A stretch of 64,000 nt of DNA from Ceratorhiza oryzae-sativae (taxonomy: Eukaryota; Basidiomycota; Agaricomycetes; Cantharellales; Ceratobasidiaceae): positions 1 through 64,000 of the forward strand of contig JARWMV010000057.1 of NCBI GenBank assembly GCA_030998015.1, read 5' to 3'. How positions within the stretch are numbered: the first letter of the stretch is position 1; every line of letters begins with the position of its first letter. Both the position numbers and the translations under genes were made by a program. The notes under the pieces were generated by a model. That model saw only the letters and a program-made list of their open reading frames with translations. It had not been told where the DNA came from and searched no databases. Below are positions 9,501-20,652 of the stretch, one piece after another.

Positions 9501-10054
9501 ATGACGAACTCAAGGCTGCTCTGGAACTAGCAAACCAAAGGACCAAAGAATACTATGATCGGAAACATCGGACCCCAGAAGTCATTAAGGTGGGAGATAA
9601 AGTCTGGCTCGACACCAGGAACATACACACACAACAGGCCTCCAGGAAATTGGCCCACAAGAGAGTTGGACCATTCAAGGTGGTAGCACAACACGGCACC
9701 CATGCCTTCAAACTGGACTTGCCAGTAACCATGAAAATACATCCAGTATTCCACGTCTCGCTCCTGACCAAACACAAAGACGACCCATATGGCCGTCAGA
9801 CCCCCCCACCACCACCTGTGGTAACTCCTGAAGGAGAAGAAGAGTTCGAAGTGGAACAGATCATAAAGTCACGATACAACAAAAGATCTAACGTCTTCGA
9901 ATACTATGTCAAGTGGCTCGGCTATGACGAGCGACAATGGCTAACCTATGACGACCTGGTAAATGCACCAGAACTCATCACCGACTACGTCAAGTCTCAT
10001 CCAAAGGCACCCCAGGACCCCCGTGCCTTGAAGGGGGGAAGTGTCACGAACTGA
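6524..10054 (+). CDS. pol: pol polyprotein of element 1: PR-RT-RH-IN-chromodomain
   Basis: An intact 1176-codon frame. Order: aspartic protease with DSGA (residues 69-72), reverse transcriptase with YMDD (385-388), RNase H with ETDAS (about 531-535), integrase zinc domain (about 755-800) and D,D35E core (DLITG near 815, SDRGPNF near 877, SERANQ near 913), then a GPY-type region and a chromodomain (about 1105-1160, with FEYYVKWLGYDERQWLTYDD). It starts at an ATG overlapping the gag stop (ATGA), which suggests termination-reinitiation rather than frameshifting. The stop lies 13 nt inside the 3' LTR. Confidence 0.97.
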   Translation: MSSNRARGAVLGAMLQNAHNENKNMGMECMSLGNQSQLQFFFHAFPLRITPECKSAYNMKKFNGWAMIDSGATSVFIHENLVKQYRIPTVVLKTPKKLRVIDGREIDSGSVTHYCTFELCIQEHREILSAYVVNVGKNDLVLGMSWLKFHNPNIDWDGKDMKFNSPICLKHCITKPLHVQANEPKELQLDSLDSLPTKYKEFQKIFAEEDNVQPLPPHRKWDMEIDLKPDAKPRHGPIYSVGVKEDAELRKTLDRQLKAGHIRPSRSPMASPVIFVKKKNGKLRMCIHYRRLNEMTVSNVYPLPRINDIVETLRGAKIFTKFDLKWGFNLIRIWEGDEWKAAFKTKYGLYEPLVMQFGQKNAPGTFMAMIREEFQDIKGIYVVIYMDDILVFSKNQEEHDEHVKEVLRRLQKAGLYCALEKCVFDVTEVDYLGIVVTPQGIKVDPAKVEKAVEWPTPTNPTEVLEGLGFANWLRHFIKDFSKITRCLYELVKKDVKWEWTEERDQAWNLLKQKLKEAPLLIQPEPNKPFILETDASGYATGAVLLQYGEDGMLHPISYYSKAMVPAERNYDIYNKEMLAIIKALKHWRHLLEGAEHPVNIVCDHKNLEYWKTNRPLNGRVTRWHEFLSRFEFKILYIEGAKNGRADILSRLSRHIPKEGGESQALLAQNQFLELKALWLQAITPDHDLEQLIRDAIPGDEHLSKVLKALDDNEKVKDWEWDEGLLRHKGRIYVPNNKELRKLVIESRHDSPAAGHPGQFRTYELLNRKYTWLSMKKSVNKYVTHCESCIRNKHSNQVPPGLLNPIPAPEKPWEEITYDLITGLPLSEGFDAIFTVVDRLTKMVHFIPCQSEASAMDCANLFLTYVWKLHGLPRKTISDRGPNFASKFLRHLYKRLDIKPSYSTAYHPQTDGQSERANQVVEGYLRHYVSDRQDNWVPLLPLAEFAYNNGVNASTSRTPFFANYGFHPRLAVGDKEEQEFPVADKHAEWLQKGHDELKAALELANQRTKEYYDRKHRTPEVIKVGDKVWLDTRNIHTQQASRKLAHKRVGPFKVVAQHGTHAFKLDLPVTMKIHPVFHVSLLTKHKDDPYGRQTPPPPPVVTPEGEEEFEVEQIIKSRYNKRSNVFEYYVKWLGYDERQWLTYDDLVNAPELITDYVKSHPKAPQDPRALKGGSVTN
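10030..10041 (+). other. polypurine tract of element 1
   Basis: GAAGGGGGGAAG lies immediately before the 3' LTR and would prime plus-strand DNA synthesis. Element 2 has the same tract at 36115-36126. Confidence 0.9.
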
Positions 10055-10418
10055 CACGCATACATCCACTCTACAATATTTTCTTGATTTATTACATTTT
10101 ATGAGATTATCTTCAAAACATACTTGCCTTTTATGGTATATCTGTGTCATGTGACTCAGGGAATGTTCCGGACCGGTAACCGAGATGTATTTCAACTTTG
10201 ATGTGAAATTCCGCAGTTCCGCAGTCGCTTCTACTGCTTCTATCTCTTATCTGTCGTGACTCACTGTACAGACTTGTTTGTTATGATGTGGCTCATACTA
10301 TGTATATAAACCGGGTCAAGTTCGCAGAGGACTCCTCAAGAACTTGACCTCTCGTCGAATACAAGTTCTTTTACTTTTCTTACTATTTTTCTCGTTGCCT
10401 GACTTGTCGTCGTCGACA
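10042..10418 (+). repeat. 3' LTR of element 1
   Basis: 377 bp, differing from the 5' LTR at one position by my reading (CTCTCGTCG here against CTCTCATCG at the 5' side). Confidence 0.97.
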
Positions 10419-10687
10419 CTTGGTATATTAATGTCCAAGGCTGTACATATCAAATCCTAGGAGAAATAAGAAGTAAGGAAGAATTGTGCAATATGAGAGA
10501 TGGTGCCATGTCAATAGAATATTCAAGAACACATCAATAGTGGTCAACAACAGCAAGGTCACAAGACACAGTCAATAATTCCATGCATGTATCAGAATAA
10601 ATAGGACTTGTCTAAACAGAGGAAGCAGAGGATAAATGAAATGAGGAAAATCAGAATAAATTTATGCTCATGGTGTAGGCCATGAGA
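10419..10687 (-). repeat. family C LTR, right arm, interrupted by element 1
   Basis: It continues the minus-strand family C LTR begun at about 3600 and ends near CTCATGGTGTAGGCCATGAGA, the reverse complement of the usual TGTCATGGCC start with a few changes. Confidence 0.75.
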
Positions 10688-10691
10688 TTTC

Positions 10692-11076
10692 TGACACTAG
10701 TTTACCTCTCAGAATGGCTGCCTTAGATTTACCATTAAGTGCAGGCCAGAGCTGGACAAGAAATCATGGCTCCTCAGCTAAATGCTAAGTCAATTCAAGA
10801 ATATTACCACTTACCAATCAGAAATCTGATCCAGTGCAGGCCAATACTCATGGATAGTAGCAAATGGGGCTTGAACATGGAGTCAGGCAGAAGTTCTGGA
10901 AAACCAGAGTCCAATTTTCAATATATGGTAGCCCTGAGGACTCATCCCATTGTTCCTGCAGTCAGGAATTGGTTCAAAACTCTGTGTTCAGAGGTTTAAC
11001 CCCACCAAAACCCCACCCCAACCCCACCCCATAGTTTCACCTTACACAAATACAGCAATGTGCTGTCATGATAGGG
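10692..11076. other. no gene seen between two LTRs
   Basis: CpG-poor sequence with short open frames and a simple CCCCA-rich stretch at about 11000-11030. Nothing recognised. Confidence 0.4.
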
Positions 11077-11081
11077 CACCA

Positions 11082-11891
11082 TGTCATGACCTACTCAGCA
11101 GTCATAACAGAACTAGGGAGTCAATCTACTATAAGTAGCATTACCTCCCAAGACAAACAGGTGGTAAACAAGATCACATGACCTTGGTGCTTATCTCAGT
11201 GCTTACCAAGTCACTCCTCTTAAATCTCTCCCTTGTAATGATGAGCAAGGAGTGAGTTATCATGTGACTTCAGTGCTTACCTCAGCACTTACCAGTTGCT
11301 CCTCTTAAATCTCTCCTTTGTAATGAGAGAGGAGTGAGTTATCATCTGACCTCAGTGCTTACCTCAGCACTTACCAGTTGCTCCTCTTAAATCTCTCCTT
11401 TGTAATGAGGAGTGAGGAGTGAGTTATCATCTGACCTCAGTGCTTACCTCAGCACTTACCAAGTTGCTCCCCTTAAATCTCTCCTTTGTAATGAGGAGCA
11501 AGGAGTGAGTTATCACATGACCTCAGTGCTTAAATCATGTGACCCTGGGACCTCACATGGCTCTATAAGATTTGGAGCTGCAACAACCCTAAGAGTGACT
11601 TACATAAGGGTTATAGACAATCATGTGAGGTATCCACACTGTTTACTCATGACCAAACCACTCATGTGACCTGTAAACACTATGGACTGCAGAAGGTATG
11701 ACTCACACCTTGTGGAGTATATAAGAAATAGGGAGCAAGCTGGAAGACCTCAGCTTGCTTTATCTTGTCCACCACAGGGACCTCAACCATACACTGTAGA
11801 ATAGAGACACACAATAGATAGAAATAGACAACACAACCAACATAGCCACTACTTAAGGAAGACCAAAGGATAGTAACAGGGGGTCTTGACA
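11082..11891 (+). repeat. solo LTR, family B2, TSD CACCA
   Basis: It begins TGTCATGACC and ends GGTCTTGACA, with CACCA at 11077-11081 and 11892-11896. The promoter region (GAGTATATAAG near 11718) is followed by AGCAAGCTGG...CAGCTTGCT, the family B inverted repeat at the expected start site. It holds a fourfold internal tandem repeat. Confidence 0.9.
11180..11545 (+). repeat. tandem repeat, about 83-bp unit, four copies, inside LTR B2
   Basis: Copies of GTGAGTTATCA start near 11252, 11334, 11419 and 11502. Each unit carries TTAAATCTCTCC and an AGTGCTTACC block. Family B LTRs at 43.0 kb and 62.5 kb have related tandem arrays with CACGTG palindromes, so the array is a family trait, perhaps a U3 enhancer. 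Confidence 0.8.
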
Positions 11892-12300
11892 CACCATGAA
11901 CATTTAGTGAATGTATTTTGTTTGAGAAGATGAGGGAACACTTCTCAACAAACACAGAGCTGACTAATCAATGTCTCCTACAGGGTCCTTTCTCATAACA
12001 TAGCCCTTTGAACCTGTCAGGTTTTGGTGTCTCATTTGTGACAGGGGGGGGGAGAAAAGGTGACCAGACCTCTGGATTTTGGCAGGGAAGTTTTCAGGGG
12101 AGCTGTAGATAATAATATACTCAGCTCCAGACACAAATGTGAACAAGAACTGTATTCTGTACCTGTAGATAATAATGTACTACAGGATTGTGAGCAACAT
12201 GAAAAGTAATGAAAATGTAAACATACCTCAGCTCCAGACACAAATGTGAACAAGAACCGAGGGTACATTAAACTGCAGTCGCGCATACATAAGCGGAGTC
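11892..12300. repeat. short direct repeats at the end of the repeat block
   Basis: A block CTCAGCTCCAGACACAAATG occurs at about 12120 and 12226, and CTGTAGATAATAAT at about 12104 and 12164. This is the last CpG-poor sequence before the gene island. Confidence 0.6.
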
Positions 12301-14685
12301 ACATGACTACGTTACATGCTCGTAACACTGAAATCCAACACTGGAGCCGTAGCCGCCAGAGGGAATACTGTTGAAGAGTGAGAAATAGTTATGTGTATGC
12401 CTACGTATGTACTACACACAATGAACTACTAGATTTTTGGTCTCTGACATTCCCCGGGTTGCTAGGAACAAGATGACTTGTTCTCCAAGGTGTCTCTGAA
12501 CGTTATCTGCTGCCGCGGATTTTACTACGCCACATGATTATATCTAAGCGACAGCAGTTTCTAGGTCGGTCATTATCACCTGTTCGCACCTAATCACAAG
12601 CCCCAACAAGAATTTCACCGCCATATGAACTTGATCCGCGTTGACGCATGTGGCCCCTGATAGCCCTCCTCGATGATCCTGCTTCATTGGAAATCAGCTA
12701 ATGGCTTCGTTACCCGACTCCTGTGTGAAATACGTCATTAGTGAAAGCGCTCAGCGAGGCGTTCCACTCCCATTTGAGCACACGAGTCCGGGAATGAGAA
12801 GGTGTGGAGCGCTGGCCCAATAGTGGGTCGGTACTTGCACCCCTGTGTGCAATGCGGGAAATGCAAATGCGTTGTCTGCGGGCGCGTAAAGAAAAGGGAC
12901 ACTCGTCCAAGGCTGATGTTGGGGTTTCACTCGAGATGTCCAAAATAACGTTGGGTTTTGTTTGCCTTGTGGGTGTACGACGCAAGGTTCAATCCCAGCT
13001 TTGACCCACGTGATAGCGAGATTGCGATGAGATAGGCTAAGGCATATTTGAACACTGTTGGCCAAGGATCGTGGTTTGAATGAATCGTGAGAGTACAAAT
13101 GTCGTGTGAGTGATGCATACGAGGGACGATTGTTTTGTCCAAGAATACGTACGAAAGCCCATCCTCGGGATCTGATGAACTCATCCCGATTTAGTACATC
13201 GTCATCATCACGTTCGGAGCCTGGCTGAAACGATCTGGAAAGGATCTACAGTGCGTATGACTAACCTACCAGCCTAGTATGCTGCCCAAGGCCCGACCGG
13301 ATTCGTCTCCGCTAATTTCAACCGAAAAGAGTAAATCGTATCTCACCTCGCTCCTCTAGCGAACATCTGCCTAAAAGAAGAGAGAATTCAATAGGAAGGA
13401 ATGTGAGCGAATCAAACCCTTTGTTTGCGAGAACATGTCTGAAGCTCTCTGCCCTGCGCACCGATCGAGCCGAGCGTCTCTCACGAGAAGAAGAGATCCC
13501 TTGTCCTTGGGTTTCTTGAGCGTGGGTGGTGGCGTGGCCTTTCAGTCTCGCGCAAGGAGGTGGCGTAAGTGATCGATATTCATGAAGGGACAAGGGGTGC
13601 GTGAATGTGAAACGCGAGGATAATAATTACGCATTTGACCCAAGTAGGCCTCGTAATTAACGATGACTAGTATGTTCGTGTGGAGCTTTCGGTGTTTTAG
13701 TCCTTTTGGTCATGCGGCCATGCGGCCAGGCATATGGGCCCGCGCGAACCTACGGTAATTACCCGATGCGGAAATTCGGCCAGTGTATGCGCTGCGGGCT
13801 TAGGGGTTTGAGATGACTCCGATATGAAGTTCCAGAACCGATATGAAATAGCGATGATCCACTATATGGCCAGTGTGAACACATCTCTGGCACTTTTTGA
13901 CCATGAGCGATTTGTCCCTGGGATGTACAGTGTCCCTTTATGCGCGCCACGTGGCGTGGAAGCCGTTTCTGGGATGCTATGACGGCCTTTTCGTTCTTTC
14001 TGGGTGAGGTGCGTTGGGGATGTGATGGAGTTCCCGCGGTATCACAACACGCGGTTGCTTTTTTTTTTCAGTCGATAGGTTCGAGCTAGGCTATGGATGG
14101 ATGGCTGTACTGTTGGGTCCTCGGATGCAGAAGCACTCCCCAAGTTGTATGAGGTGATTTCCACGGAGGCTAAGATTAAAGGAATCCTGGTGGGTCAGTT
14201 CGGAGACTAGACTGGAGGGAGTAATGATGTGCTAGGCGGGCGGGGTGTTCTTCGGGTATGATTTACGTCTTTGTGTGCGTAATCGAGTTTACTTGTTCAC
14301 GACTTAGGAATCAATATAATTCACTTGGCACGAGCTGAGTGCTAATAAGAAAGGGTATGATCGGACAGAAGAAAAAGGATTAGAGGAAAATCGGATGAAT
14401 TTGGATGGATCTGTGTCCTAACGTACAAGTTACAACAGGCAAACAACAAGAACAACAGACAACAGGGGAGAGGAAATTGGACAAAAGGGGAGAGAGATCT
14501 GGAGGACAGACAGCAGAATGCGGGAAACTCATACTAGTACAAGGTATGATTATATGCGTGACGAGGCGTGAAAGGGAGCAAGAAGAGATTGTTCGTGAGG
14601 GTGAGAGAAAGATGCGATCCTGCAGAAACGATGCGATGAACCCCAGACAGAGAAAGGGAGAATCGTAACCGGGAAGGGAATATGA
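12301..14685. other. 2.4-kb stretch without a recognised gene
   Basis: CpG returns to normal levels. Several overlapping frames of 60-115 codons exist around 12.7-13.6 kb, but none has a recognisable domain or intron pattern. The last few hundred bases are likely 3' UTR of the minus-strand gene ending at 14686. Confidence 0.4.
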
Positions 14686-15357
14686 TTAGAAGCCCAAAGC
14701 AGTGTTGAGGGCACCCTCGACGATCGCGCCGTACGAGTTAAGACCCGAGATCCAGAGTTTGAACCAAATACCGGCGGTGATGGCGCCCAACAGACATCCG
14801 GCAAGAACCTGTTCCATAGTGTGGTGGTGGAGGCCGACGCGCGAGAGGCTGACACCAGCTGCCCAGGGAAGGGAGATCACAGACGGGATAACGCGGACGT
14901 AAGGGGAGGATGGGAAGTGCCATGCAGGGTGGATGGGGAGCACGTTTGCGGATAGGATAATGTAGATCGCGTAGAATGTAATCGCGGCAGAGTGGGTACT
15001 TGGCATTCTAGTTGATAGGGTGAGTGAATTGAATGGAGCACGTTCAGAGGAACAACTTACCCATAGGTAACCTTGTCAGTCCCGACTGGCCGAGGTTGGC
15101 GGAGGACCTTCTTGAGCTTCTTGGCAAGGAAGCAGACGACGATGACACCGAGGCCAAAGAATGCGATGCCAGCAGACCTGGTAAGCAGGACAAGGGCAAT
15201 GGTGGCTGAAATGAAGATGGATTGGGTCTGTCACAGTCATGAGTATGAGCAGCGGAGATGGGAAAGCGGCGGCGCATACCTCGCGGAAGAGAACCTTGAG
15301 GTGGGGAAAGTCGTTGAGGAAGGCCTCGCAGTCGATGGTGGAGAACGAGGTGGACAT
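14686..15357 (-). CDS. PAP2-family membrane phosphatase, dolichyl-diphosphatase-like
   Basis: Three exons (15357-15280, 15227-15061, 15007-14686) with two GT-AG introns give a 188-residue protein starting MSTSFSTIDCEAF. All three PAP2 motifs are present: KKLKKVLRQPRP, MPSTHS and SRVGLHHHTMEQVLAG, with catalytic His in the last two. Hydrophobic helices surround them, as expected of an ER membrane enzyme. Fungal dolichyl-diphosphatases (Cax4/Cwh8 type) remove a phosphate from dolichyl diphosphate to recycle the N-glycosylation carrier. The protein is on the short side for that group, so another lipid-phosphate substrate remains possible. Confidence 0.85.
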
Positions 15358-15699
15358 GATGGGGTCGTGAGAGACGTGGAAGAGGAGAAGAGGGGAAGCA
15401 AGACAGGGGATGCTGGTCTCATCGGCACTTGGGTGGGCTGCTTTTATGGAAATCCGCCCCCATTACAGTCCACTCGACGGGCGCTCCCGCCTGAAATCGG
15501 GGCTGAAGCGATCAGGTTTCGGGAGCCAGCCGCGGGGGCGACCCTGTGCTTTGTCAGCCGCCCGCCTGGCTGGGTCATCGTCGCTGCCCAATTCTCTGCT
15601 AAACCTCGATAGTATTGCCACCAGCTTCACCGATGTGGGATCAGGTCTATTTACCTTTGTACGTCTGCTGATTTCTGTTTCTTGCGCCAGGTTTTCTGG

Positions 15700-18600
15700 A
15701 GGGCGCACGCGACAGAACCAGTCCGACTATGTCCACGACGGGCGCTCGTCGGCGGACCCCCATTTCCCGACGCGCCCCGTCGACCGCGACAAGGCCGAGG
15801 CCGAGCTCACGCTCAACATCAAGAAGGCGACGAGCCCGGAAGAGACGGCGCCCAAGCAGAAACACGTCCGCAGTACGTTGTCACCGCGGTCGTCCGGTTC
15901 GTGACTGACGCGTCGCAGAGTGCATCGTGTACACATGGGACTACCACTCGTCCATGTCGATCTGGACGGCCTGCGCGTCCAGCCCATCCTCTCCGACGAG
16001 GTCCAGACGTTCAAGGCGCTCATCACCGTGCACAAGATACTCCAGGAGGGCCACCCGGTGGTACGTGTTTGGTGGGAATCGCCACCACCGCAGTACTAAT
16101 TCCCCAGCAGGCCATCCGCGAGGGCCAGAACCAGACAGGCTGGCTAGAGACCTGTGCTCGCACGATCGGGAGTGATGGCATGCGAGGTACGCGCGAGTCG
16201 GCCCGACGCCGAGATGTGCGCTCACGACTTGCCAGGATACGGCTCGCTCATCCGGGCGTATGTCGCGTTTATCCTATCCAAGCTCCGCTTCCACAGGACG
16301 CACCCCGAGTTCAATGGCATGTTCGACTATGAGGAATATGTCTCGTTAAAGAACATCGACGATCCCAATGAGGGGTAAGTACAGACCCGTGCCGCGTGTC
16401 AACTAGACTGATCTGGTAACTCTGGGTATGTGATAGGTATGAAACCATCTCGGATTTGATGAACTTGCAAGACCAGATCGAGTCCTTCCAAAAGCTCGTC
16501 TTTTCGACCTTCCGTCATTCCGTCAACAACGAGTGCCGTATTTCCTCCTTAGTTCCGCTCGTCAAGGAAAGCTATGGCATCTACCGCTTCATCACGAGCA
16601 TGCTGCGCGCGATGCACCGTCGTACGTGATTCTTCCGATTTACCAGGCTTCTCCAAACGATCCACCATCGTTCACACACTTCGACACCCCCCGCCTGTAA
16701 TCTGACCCGGCCTATCCCACAGGAACCGACGCTGGTGATGCACTCGAGCCACTCCGATCTCGATACAACTCTCAGCACTACAACCTCCGCAAGTTTTACT
16801 ACGAATGTTCCAACCTGAAATACCTCACGGGTCTGATCAACGTTCCCAAGCTCGGGCAAGAACCACCGTCGTTAACCGACAGTGGATCTGCGCCCGAGTT
16901 GCCCAAACGGCCCAAATCGACGGCCGCACCCGCGACACCGCCCCCGGCGCCCTCGCCCGACCCGACCGCGGCACAGATCGCAGAACAGGCGCGCATGCTC
17001 AAGGAGTATGAAGATCAGCAGGCCGCGTTGATCGCTTCGCGCCAAGCCGAGGAGACTAGGAGGCTGGAACAGCAGATGCAGCAACAGCGCGAGTTTGAAG
17101 AGGCCCAGAGGCTGCAGGCCGAACGTGAGAGGCTCGCACAGGAAGAGTTGATGCGGCAGCAGGCTCAGATGGCTCAGATGTCCATGCAGAACCAGGCGGC
17201 GGTGAGAATACAGGAGATGGAGCGCGAGATGTTGAATATGAGGAGTCAGTGGGAGCGCGATCAGCTCATGCTTGAGCAGTATGACCGAGTGAGTGTTGCC
17301 ATCTTTCGTGCAAAACCATGTATTTATATTCTGCAGAGGGTTAAAGCTCTGAAGGCGCTCTCAACTCGGCTAATTCGGACGCGATGGCACAAATGGGTGG
17401 CAAGGACGAACTCATCAAACAACTCCAGGACCAAGTCACCCTCTGGCGCAACAAGTATGAATCCCTCGCCAAACTCTACTCCCAACTCCGGACCGAGCAT
17501 CTCGACATGCTCAGCAAGTTTAAGCAAATGCAGCTCAAGGCCAACTCAGCCCAAGAAGCGATCGACCGCATGGAACGCATGGAGCGGGACATCAAGACCA
17601 AGAATCTCGAACTTGCAGATATGATTCGAGAGCGGGATCGTGCCCGATTCGACTTGGACCGTATGAAAGCGGTGGGTGGCCAAATTATCTTCGATCAAGT
17701 GTGGCGTTTCTCATTTTGGTGTCCCCTTCGTTGCAGAGTCACAAGGAGGATATGGACCGAGTTCGCCGCGATCTCAGCTTTGCAAACGAGCGGGCCGAGG
17801 ATGCCAGCCGAAACAAGAGTTCCGAGGTCTCGACTATGATGTCCAAGTACAATCGTCAGCTGAACGAGCTCGAGGACTCGCTCAGGGTGCGTGCTATCCC
17901 TGGTTTGAGAATTAATGTGGCCACTCGAGTCTAATTGTGAGATGGCAGGCTAAACAAATCCAAATCGACGATTTACTGCGCAAGCTCGATGGACAGGACT
18001 CGGCGGTGGAAAGGTTGAGGGAGGAGAAGGACCAAGAAATTGCGATCCTTCAAGAGGAGATGGACAGCACCATTCAGAAGATGGCTGAGATGCAGCTCGA
18101 GCTCAAAACGGTGCGCGCAACATTAATTATGCGAATAGGGGGGCTGAATATTATTGGTTATGCAGACGCAAGATATTACGGAAGAGACCGCGAACCAGCA
18201 AATCGACACGCTCATTTTGGATAATCGCAAGAAGCTCAATCAAATTATTGGTAAGTTCGATAACAGTTAAACTTTGGCTCTATTCTCATTAAGATCAACA
18301 GATTCGATTCTCCAGAGCTGCGTGCAAAAGATGGATGACGCGATTTACGAGCTCGAATCCCCTAACCAGAATGGGAACCAGACCGCGACGCCCGAGTATA
18401 CGCTCTCGATGATCGAAAAGGCTATCAACAACGCCACCGAATTCGCTATGACGTTCAACTTGTACCTGGGTGGAGAGCCTGGAGGCGACCATGTCGACGT
18501 CATCAAGGCCGCCAACGAGTACGCGCATTCGCTGTCCGAGGTCCTTCTTAACTGCAAGGGAATCACTCGGCTCGCCAACGACGACAATGCGGTGGACCGG

Positions 18601-19527
18601 TTGATTGCCGATGCGAAACATGCGGGCGACGTCGGCTTGCGGTTCTTCCTGAACCTGCAATCCTACAAACTGGACCTGATACCCCAGTCTCAACGCACGG
18701 AGATCCCGTTGCGAAACAACGTCGAGGCGCGTGGTGCGCTTACAAAGCTTATCGACGTGGTCGACAAACTCGTTCCGAAGAACAAGTCTGGAGCGCGCGC
18801 AAATGGAGACTTGGGCGATATGGTCGAGCAGGAGATGTTGGGCGCCGCACGCGCGATCGAGGCTGCGACTCAGCGGCTGCAGCAACTGATTGACCGCCCA
18901 CGCGACGCATCCCGATTCAGCGCCGTCGACCTGCAGGTTCATGATTCAATCCTTGCCGCGGCAATGGCCATCACCAATGCGATCGGCCGACTGATCCAAG
19001 CCGCGACCGAATCCCAGCAAGAGATCGTCGCCCAGGGCAAAGGTTCTAGCTCTTCGCAACAGTTTTACAAACGCAATAACCGCTGGACCGAGGGTCTTAT
19101 TTCTGCGGCCAAGGCTGTGGCTTTTGCGACGAATTTGCTTATCGAGAGCGCGGATGGCGTTTTGAACGGAACCCACTCGTTGGAGCAACTGATTGTGGCT
19201 TCAAACGAAGTCGCGGGCGCCACTGCCCAACTTGTCGCAGCCAGTCGCGTCAAGGCCTCGTTGATGTCCAAGACTCAGGATCGACTAGAATTGGCAGCCA
19301 AGGCTGTGACCGAGGCGTGCAAAGCGCTGGTCCGACAGGTCAAAGCCATCACGGCTAAACAGCTCGAGGCGGAGGAGGTCGACTATCGCGCCATGGCGGT
19401 ACACGAGTTCAAAGTTCGGGAGATGGAACAGCAAGTCGAGATTCTCAAGCTCGAAAAGGAGCTCGGGGCAGCCAGACACCGGTTGGGAGCCATGCGTCGG
19501 GCTGGGTACCATGCGGAAGAGGAGTAG
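15700..19527 (+). CDS. sla2: Sla2/End4 endocytic adaptor (HIP1R family)
   Basis: At least nine exons. The N-terminal ANTH domain (LTLNIKKATSPEETAPKQKH, CIVYTWDYHSS, LRVQPILSDEVQTFKAL) binds PI(4,5)P2. A Pro-rich linker and a long Gln/Glu-rich coiled coil (about 16.9-18.2 kb) follow, then the I/LWEQ (THATCH) actin-binding domain (about 18.8-19.4 kb). The protein links clathrin-coated pits to actin. The start is uncertain: no in-frame ATG precedes the ANTH block, so a short upstream exon is likely. Two apparent 1-base losses break the frame, at about 15966 (between W and GLRVQP) and about 17350 (VKAL/EGAL); both lie in G runs and look like sequence errors. Confidence 0.93.
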
Positions 19528-20025
19528 ACGGAACGGCGTTGGATGTGGTATTTTGCTCTTCGTTTGATAATTACACGATCTAGGCCTCTTGGCTAACCGT
19601 CCCGGGTTGATGCGACACTGTAATACCCACCTGTAAATGTGACGTTACTCTACGGTTTTTCATTTTAGGGTGGTGGGTGCATGGTGCGTGGTGGTGACCT
19701 GGAATAGACATTTCCTGAATTGTTGAAGCATACTCGGCTGGGCGGTAACCGGCGGCCCATCGGCCAGGCTATTTGATCCAGCCGCCAGATGGACATCAGC
19801 CGCACATTTGTCAAAGTGTCTAGACACAGAGGGCATCTTACCCCGTGATCTGCCGTTGTAATGTGTAGGTGACAGCGGCCCCTAGCCCCAAAAAGCCTGC
19901 CCCGCTTTCAGGCATCGGCCCGATTTCAGCCGTGATAATCAGCCGCTCGAGACTAGCAGCCATTCACCAAATGAAAAGCGCGATCATCATTCACCGCCTC
20001 GGGTGAGGACTTTTACGTCTGGATC
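19528..20025. other. intergenic, sla2 3' side
   Basis: No gene recognised. It includes the sla2 3' UTR and a GC-rich stretch at 19.75-19.95 kb. Confidence 0.4.
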
Positions 20026-20283
20026 ATGAAACCTTATGGAGCCTATGGAGCCCATTCCCGTGTGGGAGGTCCTTCACGAATTGAGCTGCAGAGTTTTGAC
20101 AGCTGCCCCGATTGCAAGCGGTATTTGCCGCCAGCCAATCGATTTCGTGGCCACCTTGCCTTACGCCACTCATGCGTGATGATGCATGGAGGTAAATGTA
20201 CGGTGCGATATGTTCCTTTCAACAGGTGTATCTTAATAATGGTAGCCAACTTCCATAAGCGGAATAGTGTGCCCGTTGATTAA
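20026..20283 (+). CDS. possible small C2H2 zinc-finger protein
   Basis: An 85-codon ATG-started frame contains CPDCKRYLPPANRFRGHLAL followed by RH, matching CX2CX12HX4H spacing of a single C2H2 finger. Nothing else identifies it, and no intron or neighbour supports it. It could be a chance frame or one exon of a decayed gene. Confidence 0.25.
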   Translation: MKPYGAYGAHSRVGGPSRIELQSFDSCPDCKRYLPPANRFRGHLALRHSCVMMHGGKCTVRYVPFNRCILIMVANFHKRNSVPVD

Positions 20284-20652
20284 TTCAGGCGAGCAAATGA
20301 ACTAAATCTCCTCCTTTGCTTATTCTACATCGTTACGTCATTACACTGAATGGAGGGTCCAAATGCACAAAGGCTGAGAAATGAATGCTCGAGTACCGAA
20401 TGAAGGCCTTCACACGCGCACGTGCAACACGGTTGTCCACCGAGTCTCTGCCGGCTTCCTGGCTTCCCACACTACATCAGCCCATGCTGCCCAAACCCCG
20501 TGAGTCGAAGTCCGGCCCGCCCTCGAGCCTGAAGAGAACCATTATGGGAAATCTCGAGATCCATATGGAAAGTACACCCATGTTATAGCCCTCGAGCGTA
20601 TAAAGGGCACGGCCGCTGAGCTCACCTTGGGTCCTGTGATCGAGGTCACAAA

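Larger units (their letters stand above)
3819..10418 (+). mobile_element. Ty3/Gypsy chromodomain retrotransposon, element 1, 6600 bp
   Basis: Order: 5' LTR (377 bp), self-priming PBS, ATG-free leader with three overlapping open frames, gag (one stop), pol, polypurine tract, 3' LTR (377 bp). The TSD is CTTGG at 3814-3818 and 10419-10423. The two LTRs differ at one base by my reading (CG versus CA), so insertion was recent. It sits beside the TATA region of a family C LTR. Pol carries a C-terminal chromodomain, which places it among chromoviruses. Its leader lacks the intron found in element 2. Confidence 0.97.

Noticed and set aside
11180..11545. Regularly spaced repeats that could suggest a CRISPR array
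   Set aside because: The copies are contiguous diverged tandem units inside an LTR of a eukaryotic genome, without unique spacers.
12975..13010. GGTTCAATCCC resembling a tRNA T-loop
   Set aside because: No matching acceptor stem or anticodon arm can be placed around it.
12710..13200. Overlapping 60-115 codon frames as a gene
   Set aside because: No domain, no consistent intron pattern, both strands equally open.
15682..16332. Long alternative open frame over the sla2 N terminus
   Set aside because: Arg/Pro-rich shadow of GC-rich coding sequence; the ANTH domain is read in other frames.
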